This document shows positions 47,053-56,295 of a stretch of 64,000 nt of DNA, piece by piece. Both the position numbers and the translations under genes were made by a program. Under the pieces are notes generated by a model that worked only from the letters and a program-made list of their open reading frames with translations, did not search any database and was not told the origin of the DNA. Location: assembly GCA_963772675.1 (NCBI GenBank), contig CAVYYF010000005.1, positions 124,001 to 188,000 of the forward strand, read 5' to 3'. Each line of letters begins with the position of its first letter. Positions within the stretch are counted from its first letter, which is position 1. This DNA comes from JAKAGZ01 sp963772675. GTDB lineage: Bacteria > Bacteroidota > Ignavibacteria > Ignavibacteriales > Ignavibacteriaceae.

Positions 47053-47524
47053 ATGAGAAAGTTATTTTTAGTTTTCGCAGTGTTATTTGCCTTCTCTTTA
47101 ATCACATTTAATCAGCCTATTTATCCTCAAACCAAACAAACCAAGAAGGAAAAAAAGATTGAAAAGAAAGCACCCAAGAAAAAAACTGTAAAAAAAGAGA
47201 AGAAAGAAACCAAGAAAAAAACTTCCCCAAAAGAGAAGAAAGAACCCAAAAAGGAAACTGTAAAAAAAGCAAAGAAAGAGCTGAAAAAGGAATCTGCAAA
47301 AACCGAGAAAAAAGAAATTAAGAAAGGGAAGAAAGAATCCCCTAAAACTGAAAAGAAAGAGACTAAGAAAGGAAGTAAAGAAAAAGGTAGATTCTAAGAA
47401 TTATTCAGGAGACAAGACTGTAGGCAAAACTGCTGATGGAAAGACAATTTATGAAGGGCCGAGGGGCGGAAGATATTATATAAATTCTAATGGCAATAAA
47501 ACTTATATTAAAAGAGATAAATAA
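47053..47524 (+). CDS. Exported Lys-rich protein with PBCV basic-adaptor-like C-terminus (one frame break)
   Basis: About 156 residues when joined. A signal peptide ends near YPQ. Residues 30 to 110 are nearly all Lys, Glu and Thr in short repeats (KKETKKK, PKEKKEPKKE, KTEKKE). The first frame stops at 47397; deleting one G at 47371-47372 continues into TADGKTIYEGPRGGRYYI and NSNGNKTYIKR, which resembles the PBCV-specific basic adaptor domain known from chloroviruses and scattered bacteria. A terminator follows at 47566. It may bind nucleic acid, polysaccharide or the cell surface by charge (inference). Confidence 0.65.
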
Positions 47525-47565
47525 TTTCTATCCTGATGAATTAAATAAAATAGCTTGATCAATTT

Positions 47566-47601
47566 AAAAGAGGCAGTCTTAAAAGGACAGCCTCTTTTTT
47601 T
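47566..47601 (+). terminator. Rho-independent terminator after the Lys-rich gene
   Basis: AAAAGAGGC (47566-47574) pairs with GCCTCTTTT (47590-47598), followed by T residues. Confidence 0.88.
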
Positions 47602-47637
47602 ATTTTCTGGACAATGCACAAAAACATAAATATCGGA

Positions 47638-47872
47638 TTACTTCTTTCCGAATAGTCCATCGAATAAATCCCTCCCTTTGCTCATTAAATCACCCTCAGG
47701 AACCTTTCCATCTGGTGTTAATTTATCAATAACCTGTGGAAGCAAATTTGATAGCTGTGAAGTAACAGAGTTTGCGTCGATTCCAAGTTTTGAGGCTATA
47801 TTCTTTACTTGATCAGAACCCAGAATATTTTGGATTTGATCGGAAGAAATCGGAAGGTTCCAGAATTCCCAT
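47638..47872 (-). pseudogene. DUF937 (YidB-like) remnant
   Basis: Reading the complement, about 70 codons give SSDQIQNILGSDQVKNIASK, LSNLLPQVIDKLTPDGKVPEG and a Lys stop, the C-terminal half of a DUF937/YidB-type protein. The expected N-terminal half is missing. An ATG at 47872-47870 with AAAGGAGG upstream still sits at the right place but leads into another frame. It looks like an internally deleted gene. Confidence 0.6.
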
Positions 47873-48108
47873 CCGTTCCTCCTTTTTTACGAAAACTATA
47901 TTTAAAACAAAGAACAAATTAATTAAAAATACCTGGCTGCAATATATAGTGGATACTTCTCAAATCCGATATAGAAAAACGCAACTATATACGTGGCTGT
48001 AGTTTTACACGTTCGGTATCCTGAAGTATTGTTTGTGTCATTTCTGCCAAAGGCATCCTCCCAAGGGGTTCGGGAAAGGGAGCGAAGAGACCAAGAAATC
48101 TTTACCGT

Positions 48109-48182
48109 TGTCATTCTGAACTTGTTTCAGAATCTTCCTATCTTTGAAGGTGATTTCGAAATCCGGCTATGCGAGGGATGAC
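48109..48182. repeat. GTCAT...ATGAC palindromic element
   Basis: The sequence begins GTCATTCTGAACTTGTTTCAGAA and ends GGGATGAC (opening shown across its palindrome CTGAACTTGTTTCAG). The terminal inverted repeat and first palindrome match the elements at 49958, 59273, 59353 and 61392; the second palindrome is degenerate here. It lies 35 bases before the SDR remnant. Confidence 0.6.
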
Positions 48183-48217
48183 AAATTGAATCTTTAATAA
48201 CTGCCTTACAATATAAA

Positions 48218-48376
48218 ATAAAAATCAAAGCAATCATAACCGGCGTGACTGGAATGGCAGGCGAAGGCGTTCTGCACACTTGCCTGAACCATCCCGATTT
48301 GGAATCTGTTTTGATAATAAATAGAAAGCTGCCCGATCTGTCAATTTTTAACTCTGCCGGAACAATGTTGTGGTGA
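48218..48376 (+). pseudogene. 5' remnant of an SDR/NAD(P)-binding protein gene
   Basis: About 50 codons give KIKAIITGVTGMAGEGVLH and HPDLESVLIINRK, nearly identical to the start of the gene at 50058. The start codon is ATA instead of ATG, and the frame ends in TGA after an unrelated tail. It is a decayed copy. The 3' end of the same gene family recurs at 52102. Confidence 0.8.
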
Positions 48377-48439
48377 TCATCTCACTTAAACATAAGAAAC
48401 ATTGAATTTCACGGACAGTTATAAAAAAAAATTATTCTA

Positions 48440-49690
48440 TTAGTTTTTATAATTTAAGATAGTATCCATTACCCTGTCTTTACCTGCAAGATAATCAGAA
48501 AATGAATTTTCAACTTTTATGTCCAATGGAAAATAATCTGCATCACCTAATTCAGGTATAAAATTGTAGAATTCGACAGAATACTCAACTTTAATATCTG
48601 AATTCGGAAGTCTAAAACTTTCAACCTCACCATATCCGTTCGGTTTACCGCGTGAAGGCTCACCTACAAATATTGCGTTAGTATTTTTTTTCAGATCAAT
48701 TGCTGCATTCACTGCTGCAGAAAATGTACGCCTTCCGGTAATTACAAACAATTTTCCTTTCTGGTTTATTGCCGGGCGGCTGCTTATTCCTTCAATTATT
48801 GGTTTATTTAATTTCATATTACCGCCGCTGTTATTTCTAAGGTCAACAACAAAGCGGTCAACCTGGTGATTATCTGCAAATTTGAAAACCTCATCAGCAA
48901 AATCATCAATTGATTCCCCGTCATCTTTGTTTTCGCAACGGTTGTATTGCAGGTATAGTGTTTTTGAATCTTCAAGATATTTAAACCAGTAATTATCATA
49001 ATTCTGTCTGTAAAGTGGTGATTTAGTTCCCTGAAGTTCTGATACAGTTTTAAGGTCTTTGAGTTCGCTTCTTTTTATTGCATTCACTTCAACTGTATCA
49101 ATTTCCCCGTTTATCTTTTGAAGAATGAACCTTGCATAATTATCATTTTCTGTAATTTTAAGTGCATGGAGAATTTCAGGTATAGCAAGGTTTTCAGTTC
49201 CGGAAAAACGGTATTCCATATCATTATCATGTGAAATTAATGGTTTAACTTTATTAAACGCTTCTTCAATCGGGTAATTTCCTATCTGAATTACACGGCC
49301 CCCGACTGTATTAACATACTCTTTTGTGGCGGATGTAACATAAAGGCTGTCACCAAAGAAATAAAACACCAGCGGAAACCTGTGAAATTGAGTAGCCGAT
49401 TGGTAGAGCGCAAGTTCAGTGTGTCCGTCACCGACCATTGCAACTATTGAAGCTAATCCCACCATTATTTGCTGGTTGGTAAGCTCAGGAATTTTTTTAT
49501 CGAGTTTATCCACCGCCTGCTGAAATTCTTCCTTGCTGACTTTGTGATACAAATTTTTGTGTTCCTTTGCCAGTTCTGTGCTTAAATAATGCAGGTCTTC
49601 CTTCCATTTCGCGCTGTCCATTTTCTGGATTGATGGTTTGGCGCATCCCATTAATAGTGAAAGGATAAGAACGTAATAAAAAGCTTTCAT
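48440..49690 (-). CDS. S41 family peptidase lipoprotein
   Basis: 416 residues. A lipoprotein signal ends in LLMGC. VGDGHTEL and FVVDLRNNSGGNMKL are typical of C-terminal-processing (tail-specific) peptidases; the nucleophile Ser is in ITGRRTFSAAV. There is no PDZ domain evident between. It would act in the periplasm on unknown substrates. It lies between SDR fragments and repeats, in what looks like an accessory segment. Confidence 0.85.
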   Translation of the reverse strand: MKAFYYVLILSLLMGCAKPSIQKMDSAKWKEDLHYLSTELAKEHKNLYHKVSKEEFQQAVDKLDKKIPELTNQQIMVGLASIVAMVGDGHTELALYQSATQFHRFPLVFYFFGDSLYVTSATKEYVNTVGGRVIQIGNYPIEEAFNKVKPLISHDNDMEYRFSGTENLAIPEILHALKITENDNYARFILQKINGEIDTVEVNAIKRSELKDLKTVSELQGTKSPLYRQNYDNYWFKYLEDSKTLYLQYNRCENKDDGESIDDFADEVFKFADNHQVDRFVVDLRNNSGGNMKLNKPIIEGISSRPAINQKGKLFVITGRRTFSAAVNAAIDLKKNTNAIFVGEPSRGKPNGYGEVESFRLPNSDIKVEYSVEFYNFIPELGDADYFPLDIKVENSFSDYLAGKDRVMDTILNYKN

Positions 49691-49853
49691 GCCTTGTTCT
49701 CCAATTGAATTATTAATCGATTTTTGTTAGCAGGAATAAACAGCTACCTGAATTTTAACCATTACGATAATGAAATAACCCGGAATAAAAAACAGATTTA
49801 TGATAAATTAAAAACCGTTGTCATTTCGGGTGCTACGAAGGAGGAAGAGAAAG

Positions 49854-49944
49854 CTAACCGCAAAGAGCACAGAGGAATTCACAGAGTTCACTGAGATAAA
49901 ACCTCTGCGTTCTCAGTGCCCTCTTTGCGTCCTCTGCGGTTAAG
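49854..49944. repeat. Imperfect inverted repeat, CCGCAAAGAG type
   Basis: CTAACCGCAAAGAG on the left is partly complementary to CTCTTTGCG...GCGGTTAAG on the right, with CAGAGG/CCTCTG pairing inside. The gap 49691-50057 holds this repeat, the GTCAT element after it and no gene. Confidence 0.55.
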
Positions 49945-49957
49945 GGATTTTTTCTCC

Positions 49958-50024
49958 GTCATTCTGAACTTGTTTCAGAATCTTCCGATTTTTAAAAGAG
50001 ATCCCGAAACAAGTTCGGGATGAC
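49958..50024. repeat. GTCAT...ATGAC palindromic element
   Basis: 67 bp: GTCAT, palindrome TTCTGAACTTGTTTCAGAA, spacer, palindrome CCCGAAACAAGTTCGGG, then ATGAC. Same structure as the elements near htpG. It ends 33 bases before the SDR gene start. Confidence 0.8.
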
Positions 50025-50057
50025 AGACTAAAACTTATATAACGTAAAGAACAAAAA

Positions 50058-50742
50058 ATGAAAATAAAAGCAATAATAACCGGCGCGACGGGAATGGTGG
50101 GCGAGGGCGTTTTGCACGAATGCCTCGAACCATCCCGATGTGGAATCTGTGCTAATAATTAATAGAAAGCCTTATGATCTGAAGCACCCAAAGCTAAAAG
50201 AAATTATCCACAGTGATTTTTTTGATCTGTCGCCGATTGAAGACCAGCTGGCCGGTTACAATGCCTGCTTCTTCTGCGCGGGAGTTACTTCCGTCGGTAA
50301 AAAGGAAGATGAATACAAACACCTTACGTACGATATGACGATGAACTTCGCTGAGACTTTGGTTAAAGTGAACGGGGAGAAAAGCAAAGAGATTACTTTC
50401 TGCTACGTGTCGGGGACGGGCACCGACAGCACGGAAAAAGGAAAAACAATGTGGGCGCGCGTGAAAGGAAAAACAGAAAACGATTTGATGAAACTCCCGT
50501 TTAAAAACGCCTACGCTTTCCGCCCCGGCTACATACAGCCGATTAAAGGATTAAAAAACACGTACACCGTTTATAAATTCCTGGCGCCGTTTTACCCGGT
50601 GTTTAAAACACTTTTTCCTAAATATACCGTTACATTAAAAGAATTGGGACAGGCGATGATAAATGTTGCTCTTTACAGCCCGGAGAAGAAAGTTTTGGAG
50701 TGTGGGGATATTAAGGAAGTTGCGGGTATAAAGAAGGAGTAA
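50058..50742 (+). CDS. NAD(P)-binding SDR-family protein (one frame break)
   Basis: About 228 residues when joined. It begins MKIKAIITGATGMVGEGVLH with the Rossmann glycine motif; the first frame closes early because of one extra base near 50127, after which HPDVESVLIINRKP continues to the stop at 50742. Later landmarks are CFFCAGVTSVG, CYVSGTGTDST and AYAFRPGYIQP, as in atypical SDR/epimerase-like proteins. Substrate unknown. Fragments of the same gene occur at 48218 (start) and 52102 (end). Confidence 0.8.
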
Positions 50743-50748
50743 TATTTT

Positions 50749-51975
50749 TTACCATAGCTGATCTATAGGTATAGCAAACATATTTTTCGCAAAGGGAATT
50801 ATTTCTTTGCCTGTATAAAAAATAATACCATTCAAAAATTTATTACCTGTTTCATCTGCAAAAGTTTTTATATGATTGAAATCCTTTGCAGATACTTTTG
50901 CTGCTGCCTTAACTTCCACGGCTGAAAGCTTTCCATCATTTTTCTCAATAACAAAATCAATTTCCTGTCCGGAAGCAGAACGATAATGATATAGTGATAA
51001 ATCAAACTCACTCCAGGAAGCTTGTTTGACCAGTTCCATAAGAACAAAATTTTCAAGCAGTCTTCCCCAGGAAAGAGGATCAGACATTACTTTATTTGCT
51101 TCAAACCCGATCAGATAAGACAGCAATCCTGTATCGTTCAGATAAAGCTTTGGGGTTTTAATTAATCTTTTAGAAAGATTGCCCGACCAGGCTGGCAATA
51201 GCTTTATCAAAAAGATTGCTTCAAATAAGGTAACATATCGTTTTAATGTTGTTTGAGGAATTGCAGAAGAGCGTGATAACTCTGCAAAATTCAGAAGTGT
51301 TCCGGCCCGTGAAGCAAATAGACTCAGCAGTCGTGGCAGATCGCTTAATTTTTCTATATTTGAAATATCCCTTACGTCTCTTTGTAACATTGTGGTGATG
51401 TATGATTTAAACCATGCATTTTGCCTTTTGCGATCTTTTCTGTTGAGCATTTCAGGAAATCCGCCCGCCATTACTCTGTTTACCAGATCATTTTTCTTTC
51501 GTGAATCTTCAACAGTTTTAAATTTATTCGCAAACAGTTTATCTATTAAATTATTTTGAGTGCCTGATATTTCACTTTGGGATAATGGAAAGAGATTGAG
51601 TATTTCAATTCTTCCGGCCAGAGATTCAGAAACTTTTGGGAGCAGCAGAACATTTGCAGATCCGGTTAAAATAAATTTTCCCGCATTACGGTTTTTATCT
51701 ACAAAACTTTTTATAGCCAGGAAAATATCAGGAACCCTTTGTACTTCGTCTATTATAATATTTTCCTTATAGTTTTCAATAAAATCGTTAGGGCTATTCT
51801 GAGCTGCCGATAAAATGCTCATATCGTCAAAGGTTAGGTATTTTGCGGGGTAATCACTTTCGGCAATTTGTTTTACAAGCGTACTTTTACCTGTTTGTCT
51901 TGCCCCGTGTATCAAAACAACAGGCGAATCTGTTAAGGCTTCAAGTAACTTTGGTTTAATATTTCTTTGAATCAT
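50749..51975 (-). CDS. AAA_14/DUF4143-type ATPase
   Basis: About 408 residues from MIQRNIKPKLLEAL; the open frame extends further but reads into duplicated sequence. Walker A is HGARQTGKSTLV, Walker B ENIIIDEVQRVPD, sensor FILTGSANVLLLP. The C-terminal DUF4143 part has LLENFVLMELVKQ and a restriction-endonuclease-like core GQEIDFVIEKNDGKLSAVEVK (D...E-x-K; broken here by family spacing). This family is abundant in prokaryotic genomes, often in accessory DNA; its role is poorly known. It is convergent with the SDR gene. Confidence 0.88.
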   Translation of the reverse strand: MIQRNIKPKLLEALTDSPVVLIHGARQTGKSTLVKQIAESDYPAKYLTFDDMSILSAAQNSPNDFIENYKENIIIDEVQRVPDIFLAIKSFVDKNRNAGKFILTGSANVLLLPKVSESLAGRIEILNLFPLSQSEISGTQNNLIDKLFANKFKTVEDSRKKNDLVNRVMAGGFPEMLNRKDRKRQNAWFKSYITTMLQRDVRDISNIEKLSDLPRLLSLFASRAGTLLNFAELSRSSAIPQTTLKRYVTLFEAIFLIKLLPAWSGNLSKRLIKTPKLYLNDTGLLSYLIGFEANKVMSDPLSWGRLLENFVLMELVKQASWSEFDLSLYHYRSASGQEIDFVIEKNDGKLSAVEVKAAAKVSAKDFNHIKTFADETGNKFLNGIIFYTGKEIIPFAKNMFAIPIDQLW

Positions 51976-52101
51976 AGCTTGAACATAGGAAATTGGTAGA
52001 TGATAATCAACCATTAAGTGGGTGATTATCATCCATCTGATGGACGATTTACTGGCCGGCATTCTGCCATTTCTGCCAAAAGCAGGCCACTGGAAAGGCT
52101 T

Positions 52102-52182
52102 TTAATGATAAATATTGCACTCTACAGCCCGGAGAAGAAAATTTTGGAGTGTGGGGAGATAAGAGAAGTTGTGGTAGCTTGA
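52102..52182 (+). pseudogene. 3' remnant of the SDR gene
   Basis: The 27 codons read LMINIALYSPEKKILECGEI then REVVVA and stop, matching the last residues of the SDR gene at 50658-50742 with only a few changes. It lies just beyond the ATPase gene, so one SDR copy flanks each side. Confidence 0.8.
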
Positions 52183-52238
52183 ATGAATCACAGAAATCAA
52201 TAAAGTTGTAAAATGCAGGAATGCAGTAACTCACTTTG

Positions 52239-55200
52239 TTATGTAAAGCAATGTTCAATAAATAGAATTTTTTCGCCTGACATTTTATTAAGGTCTTTTA
52301 GATCATTAAATAACTTGCTTTTATCATTAGCTTTAATTAACAAAAGCAAATTTTTTAGAATTCTTTCAGCGGTGGGATTTAGATAACTTGCTATCAACAA
52401 ATTACATCCTCCTAGGAAGGAATTGTATTGAATGCTTTTATCTACTTTGTTAAGTTCATATTTTATTAAGAGAATAAAATTACTTATTACTGTGTTTTCC
52501 CCAAACGAAGTGTAATTTTCTTTAATAATTATATTGATTATTTCTTCTAGTAACCCTTCAAATAAAACGTATTTATAATTCATTTTAGATAATGCTAAAA
52601 GTATTCGTAATTTTTCATCCAAAGTGTCATTGCTTTGATAAAAATAAAAACCTATTACATTTGAAGTGTTGCTAAATCTCAGGAACTTCTGGACAAGACG
52701 ATCATCAATGATAATTGGGATTTGTTTCATATTTGAAATTCTAATGCAATCAACTTCAATTTTCCCGATTAATCTAATAAGAGGAGTTAAATCATCTTCT
52801 ATTGCGGATGTATCAAAAGATTCATACTGTGAAATTTTAGATAAGAGCTTCTGCCATCTTTGAGTTTCTTCAAGTTGTGTGTCGGAAGTAGTTTCAATTT
52901 TATATGGGATTAGGTTTTCATCTAAATCCAAGGATAGTTTTGAGTTATCTATACTACTTCGCATAGTCTGATAATGTTTATTGATTACGTCAACCAAGCT
53001 TTTTGATACCATTATTCTATCATTTGGAATTGTTCTTAATTTGTCAAAAAGTTCTAGGATTATTATGGCTGTATATGATAAGACGAATTTATGATTTGTT
53101 GAAAGGTTTTTACCAAAGCCAGCATTTAGTGAAAAGTTTCTACTAAAAAGCAGCCTTTGAATTATTTGAATATAATTTAGATAATCAGTGCCTGATAAAA
53201 AAAACATGGTTAAATTTTTAGCTGCATATGCATTGTAGACTTGATCCTGCTGTTTTTTTAATTCAAGCATTTGCGGGTGTATTGAGGTTACAGGATCTGG
53301 TCCTATTTTAATTTTAGTTAAACCATATTTTTCAGGATTTGTAAAGACTAGTTGACTAAGATAAAATTCTGGATAATTGTAAATAGAGTCTATATTATCA
53401 ATAATGTGAGTTTCTTTATTAAGTACAATTACTTCACCAATTTCACGAAGCAGAATTTCCTTTAGCAAATCATCATTTTTATGGAGGTGAATCGCCTCTA
53501 AATAACCATCATTAATTGGAGCGGTTAATTCCTTTTTTTCATGTATACATAACACTAGTTTTTCGGTGCTATCTTTTTTCGTTAATTGAATGTAACAGCC
53601 AGCGCTAACATATTTTTTATCATATTCAATATGTAGTTGATTTATAAGTAATGTGTTTAATACAGCGACCAAAATATTTTCATTAAATCTTTGATTTAAT
53701 GCTTTAATCTTTTGAAAGGCCCTCAAAAAATGATATGAAAATTTCGATAACTTATTTTCTTTTAAGGTTTCAATATGCAAGTAGCTTACACCAAGAATAA
53801 ATTCAAAGAGAGGATTATCTAATCTACTTTGTATTTCAGGAATCAATTCTTCTACTGCATCAATTTTTCCAAAATCTATAAGTGAGCCAATATATACATA
53901 CCAGTCATTTTCATTATCATAAATGTTTATTAAATGTTTTAATAAAATCCAAAACTTATCAGTTTCACCAGATATTCTTAAATATTCTGATTTTATTCTA
54001 AAAATTTCAGGGGGTAAATTATCCTCTATATTGATACCAGAAAAGAATTTATCAACAGGGGCCAATAATTCATGGAAATTGTTAGTTATTCTTTGATAAA
54101 ATTTGGCTTTAACAATTTTGTATTGCGGTCTTATGTCAATTAAATTATTTATGATTTTTTCCTCTATATCATTTTCCTCAAGCAATTCAGCAAGTCTCGT
54201 AAGAACCAGTTTATCTTGTTCGTTTAATGTATCGATGTTCTGATACATTTTGTCAAAATATTTCTTAGCTAACCTTTTTTCTTTATTAATTATAAATATG
54301 TTGCAAATTGAAACTAACACGGTAGGGTTTTCTGGATCATCAAACAATAATTCTATATCGCTTTCTGAAAACGTTGTTTCTTTTTCTCTATGTAAAATAA
54401 AATTTTTCGCAGCAATTATTTTTGCCTTTGACTCAAGAGATAGTTCGTTTTGATTAAAGTTCTCTTGAATTATTTGTTCAAAATCTAGTTTCTTAAATAG
54501 TGCCTCTATATATTCATCTACAATTTCTTTATTGTATTTTAACTTTGAGGAATTAAGAATTACAGTTATATCTTCAAAGCGAAATAAATTATTTAGAGTT
54601 TTTAATAGCCTAAGTAATAATTCCGAATCATTGCTAATAAATTCAATGTCATCTTTTATCTCTTCTATTGCTTTCTTAAGCTGAATTTTTGTAAGTATAA
54701 TATTATAACATACACTTCTACGTGTCCTGAGAGAATGTTCCTTAAATTTATCATTGATATTCAACATTTTCTCAAGGTTGCTTTGAAGAAAAGAAGTATC
54801 GGATAGACTAAGTTCAGATATTAATTTGGTCCTCAAAAATTTATTTAATTCTAGCAAATAAATGTAATACTTTGAGTCATAGTCTGTTAGTAATTGATCA
54901 TTGTCTTTTATAAGCTTTTCGGAGTAATTTGGACTATTGCTATTTATACACGATATTATATAATTCTTTATTAGTATAGCTTTGCTTTCTTCTTTGATTG
55001 CAGGATAGTTTAACTCTAGTTCTTTTATATATTCCAAATCAAAATCATTTAATTGAAGTAAACATAATCTTAGCTCTAGTGCATATTCTTGGCCATTAGT
55101 TTCTTTTAAAAGCTCATCTATATCTACTTCCTTTTTTATAATCTTATATAACCTTAATTGGTAGTAAAACTTAAGAAAACAGTTTTTTACCATTTCTAAT

Positions 55201-55867
55201 TTATCGAGTTGTACATTATATTCCTCCTTTAATTCTCTTATCAAAACGATTTTGGTTTCAAATAATATTATATCATTTTTATATTTTGGTGCTTTGTTGA
55301 GTTCATCTAAATTAATAATGCTCTTAATCCGATAATATGCTTCTATAAGTTTCCCGCTTAATATTTTTTCTTCTATAGCCTTTATGGTGACGTCAAATGT
55401 TTTTTTATATTTTAGCTCGTCAGATATTTTTTGTGACTCGATTAAAGAATTTAATTTTTCCTTTTGAGTCTTGAATTCTTCAATAACGATATGAGTTAGC
55501 AATGGGAAGTCTGATAATTTTTTTAAGCAGGTTTCAAAATTATCTTTTATAGATACAAAACTAATTTTGTTTGCCCCATAATATTTTTCTAACAGAGCTT
55601 CCGCTTCATTTAACTTGTCCTTTCTAAAATATTCTAAAGCATCTTTTAGTAAGGCTACTTGCCATTTTAGTTTAAACCTATTAAATGAAAACCTATATTT
55701 TTTTTAATTTCTTTTTTTACAGCTTTATTATAGCATTTTATTAGTTTTCTCTCATAAGAATTTAAGCCTATAAGTTTATCACTTATTTGAATACTAAGGG
55801 ACTTAAGCCTTGGCGAGGAAATTAGAGCGCTATAAACCGTTATTCCAGTTAGTGGGTCAATTGCCAT
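52239..55867 (-). CDS. Large TPR-GreAB/C-like-PIN-like protein, predicted conflict-system component (one frame break)
   Basis: About 1,209 residues when two frames are joined. The main frame is open from above 55502 through LLKDALEYFRKDKLNEAEALL; it joins a 57-residue N-terminal piece (ATG 55867, MAIDPLTGITVYSAL) through a T8 run near 55698-55705, needing a single-base change. The first two-thirds are helical repeats of TPR type. Around 53612-53403 is a GreA/GreB C-terminal-like beta domain (YVSAGCYIQLTKKDS ... DDLLKEILLREIGEVIVLN). Around 53105-52548 is a PIN-like nuclease fold: FVLSYTAIIILELF, IMVSKSLVDVI and IPIIIDDRLVQKFLR. This order matches the TPR-GreAB-C-PIN architecture predicted from comparative genomics as a biological-conflict system. 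The first acidic PIN position appears to be Ser (SYTA), so activity may be altered. Visibly more AT-rich than the chaperone genes beside it. Confidence 0.65.
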
Positions 55868-55967
55868 ATTTTATCTTGTTCGGTAGAATGGTTTAATAAA
55901 TTTGTTCATTTTTTTTATTTCATTTTAGCAAAACAACTCACCAATCTCAACAAAATAATTGTCTTTG

Positions 55968-56153
55968 TTAAACATCGTTCATTCTTAATTTACAAATAAT
56001 TCTGTATCTATTGCTGGGGAGTGGGTGGTTTGGACAGTTCCCCAAAGATGAGTAAGGATAAATTATCCACCCCTTTTCTTTAACTATTTTAGATTCAGAC
56101 AGTGTCGTAATTAGTCTGCTTCCACAAACGCAAACGATTTCTCTTTTATTCAT
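55968..56153 (-). CDS. Small Cys-rich protein upstream of the TPR-PIN gene
   Basis: 61 residues. GAGGATAAGAA directly precedes the ATG, a good ribosome site. Cys residues at about 8, 10, 40 and 54 (VCVCGSR, GNCPNHP) could form a small zinc site. It is 100 bases upstream of, and co-directional with, the TPR-GreAB/C-PIN gene, so it may belong to the same system. No family recognised; translation is the main uncertainty. Confidence 0.45.
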   Translation of the reverse strand: MNKREIVCVCGSRLITTLSESKIVKEKGWIIYPYSSLGNCPNHPLPSNRYRIICKLRMNDV

Positions 56154-56244
56154 TTCTTATCCTCTTTTTACATAAATATAAATCTAAAATTAAAAAAAGA
56201 GGCATCTCTGCCGCCACGTGAATGGTAGTTGAGGAAAGATTTCT

Positions 56245-56281
56245 CCCCCGGTGAGATAGGCTAAGCCGCCATCTCACGGGG
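56245..56281. terminator. Strong hairpin downstream of clpB
   Basis: CCCCGGTGAGAT pairs with ATCTCACGGGG (one bulged base) and an inner GGC-TAA-GCC adds further pairing. It lies 15 bases past the clpB stop on the complement strand. It could end the chaperone transcript; the following GTCGAAATGACA resembles the ends of the GTCAT elements. Confidence 0.5.
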
Positions 56282-56295
56282 TCGAAATGACAGTT

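Noticed and set aside
47772..48002. Rightward frame over the DUF937 remnant
   Set aside because: It is antisense to recognisable DUF937 sequence and has no features of its own.
51976..52062. Upstream start of the DUF4143 ATPase
   Set aside because: The extra residues read through duplicated sequence; family similarity starts at MIQRNIKPK.
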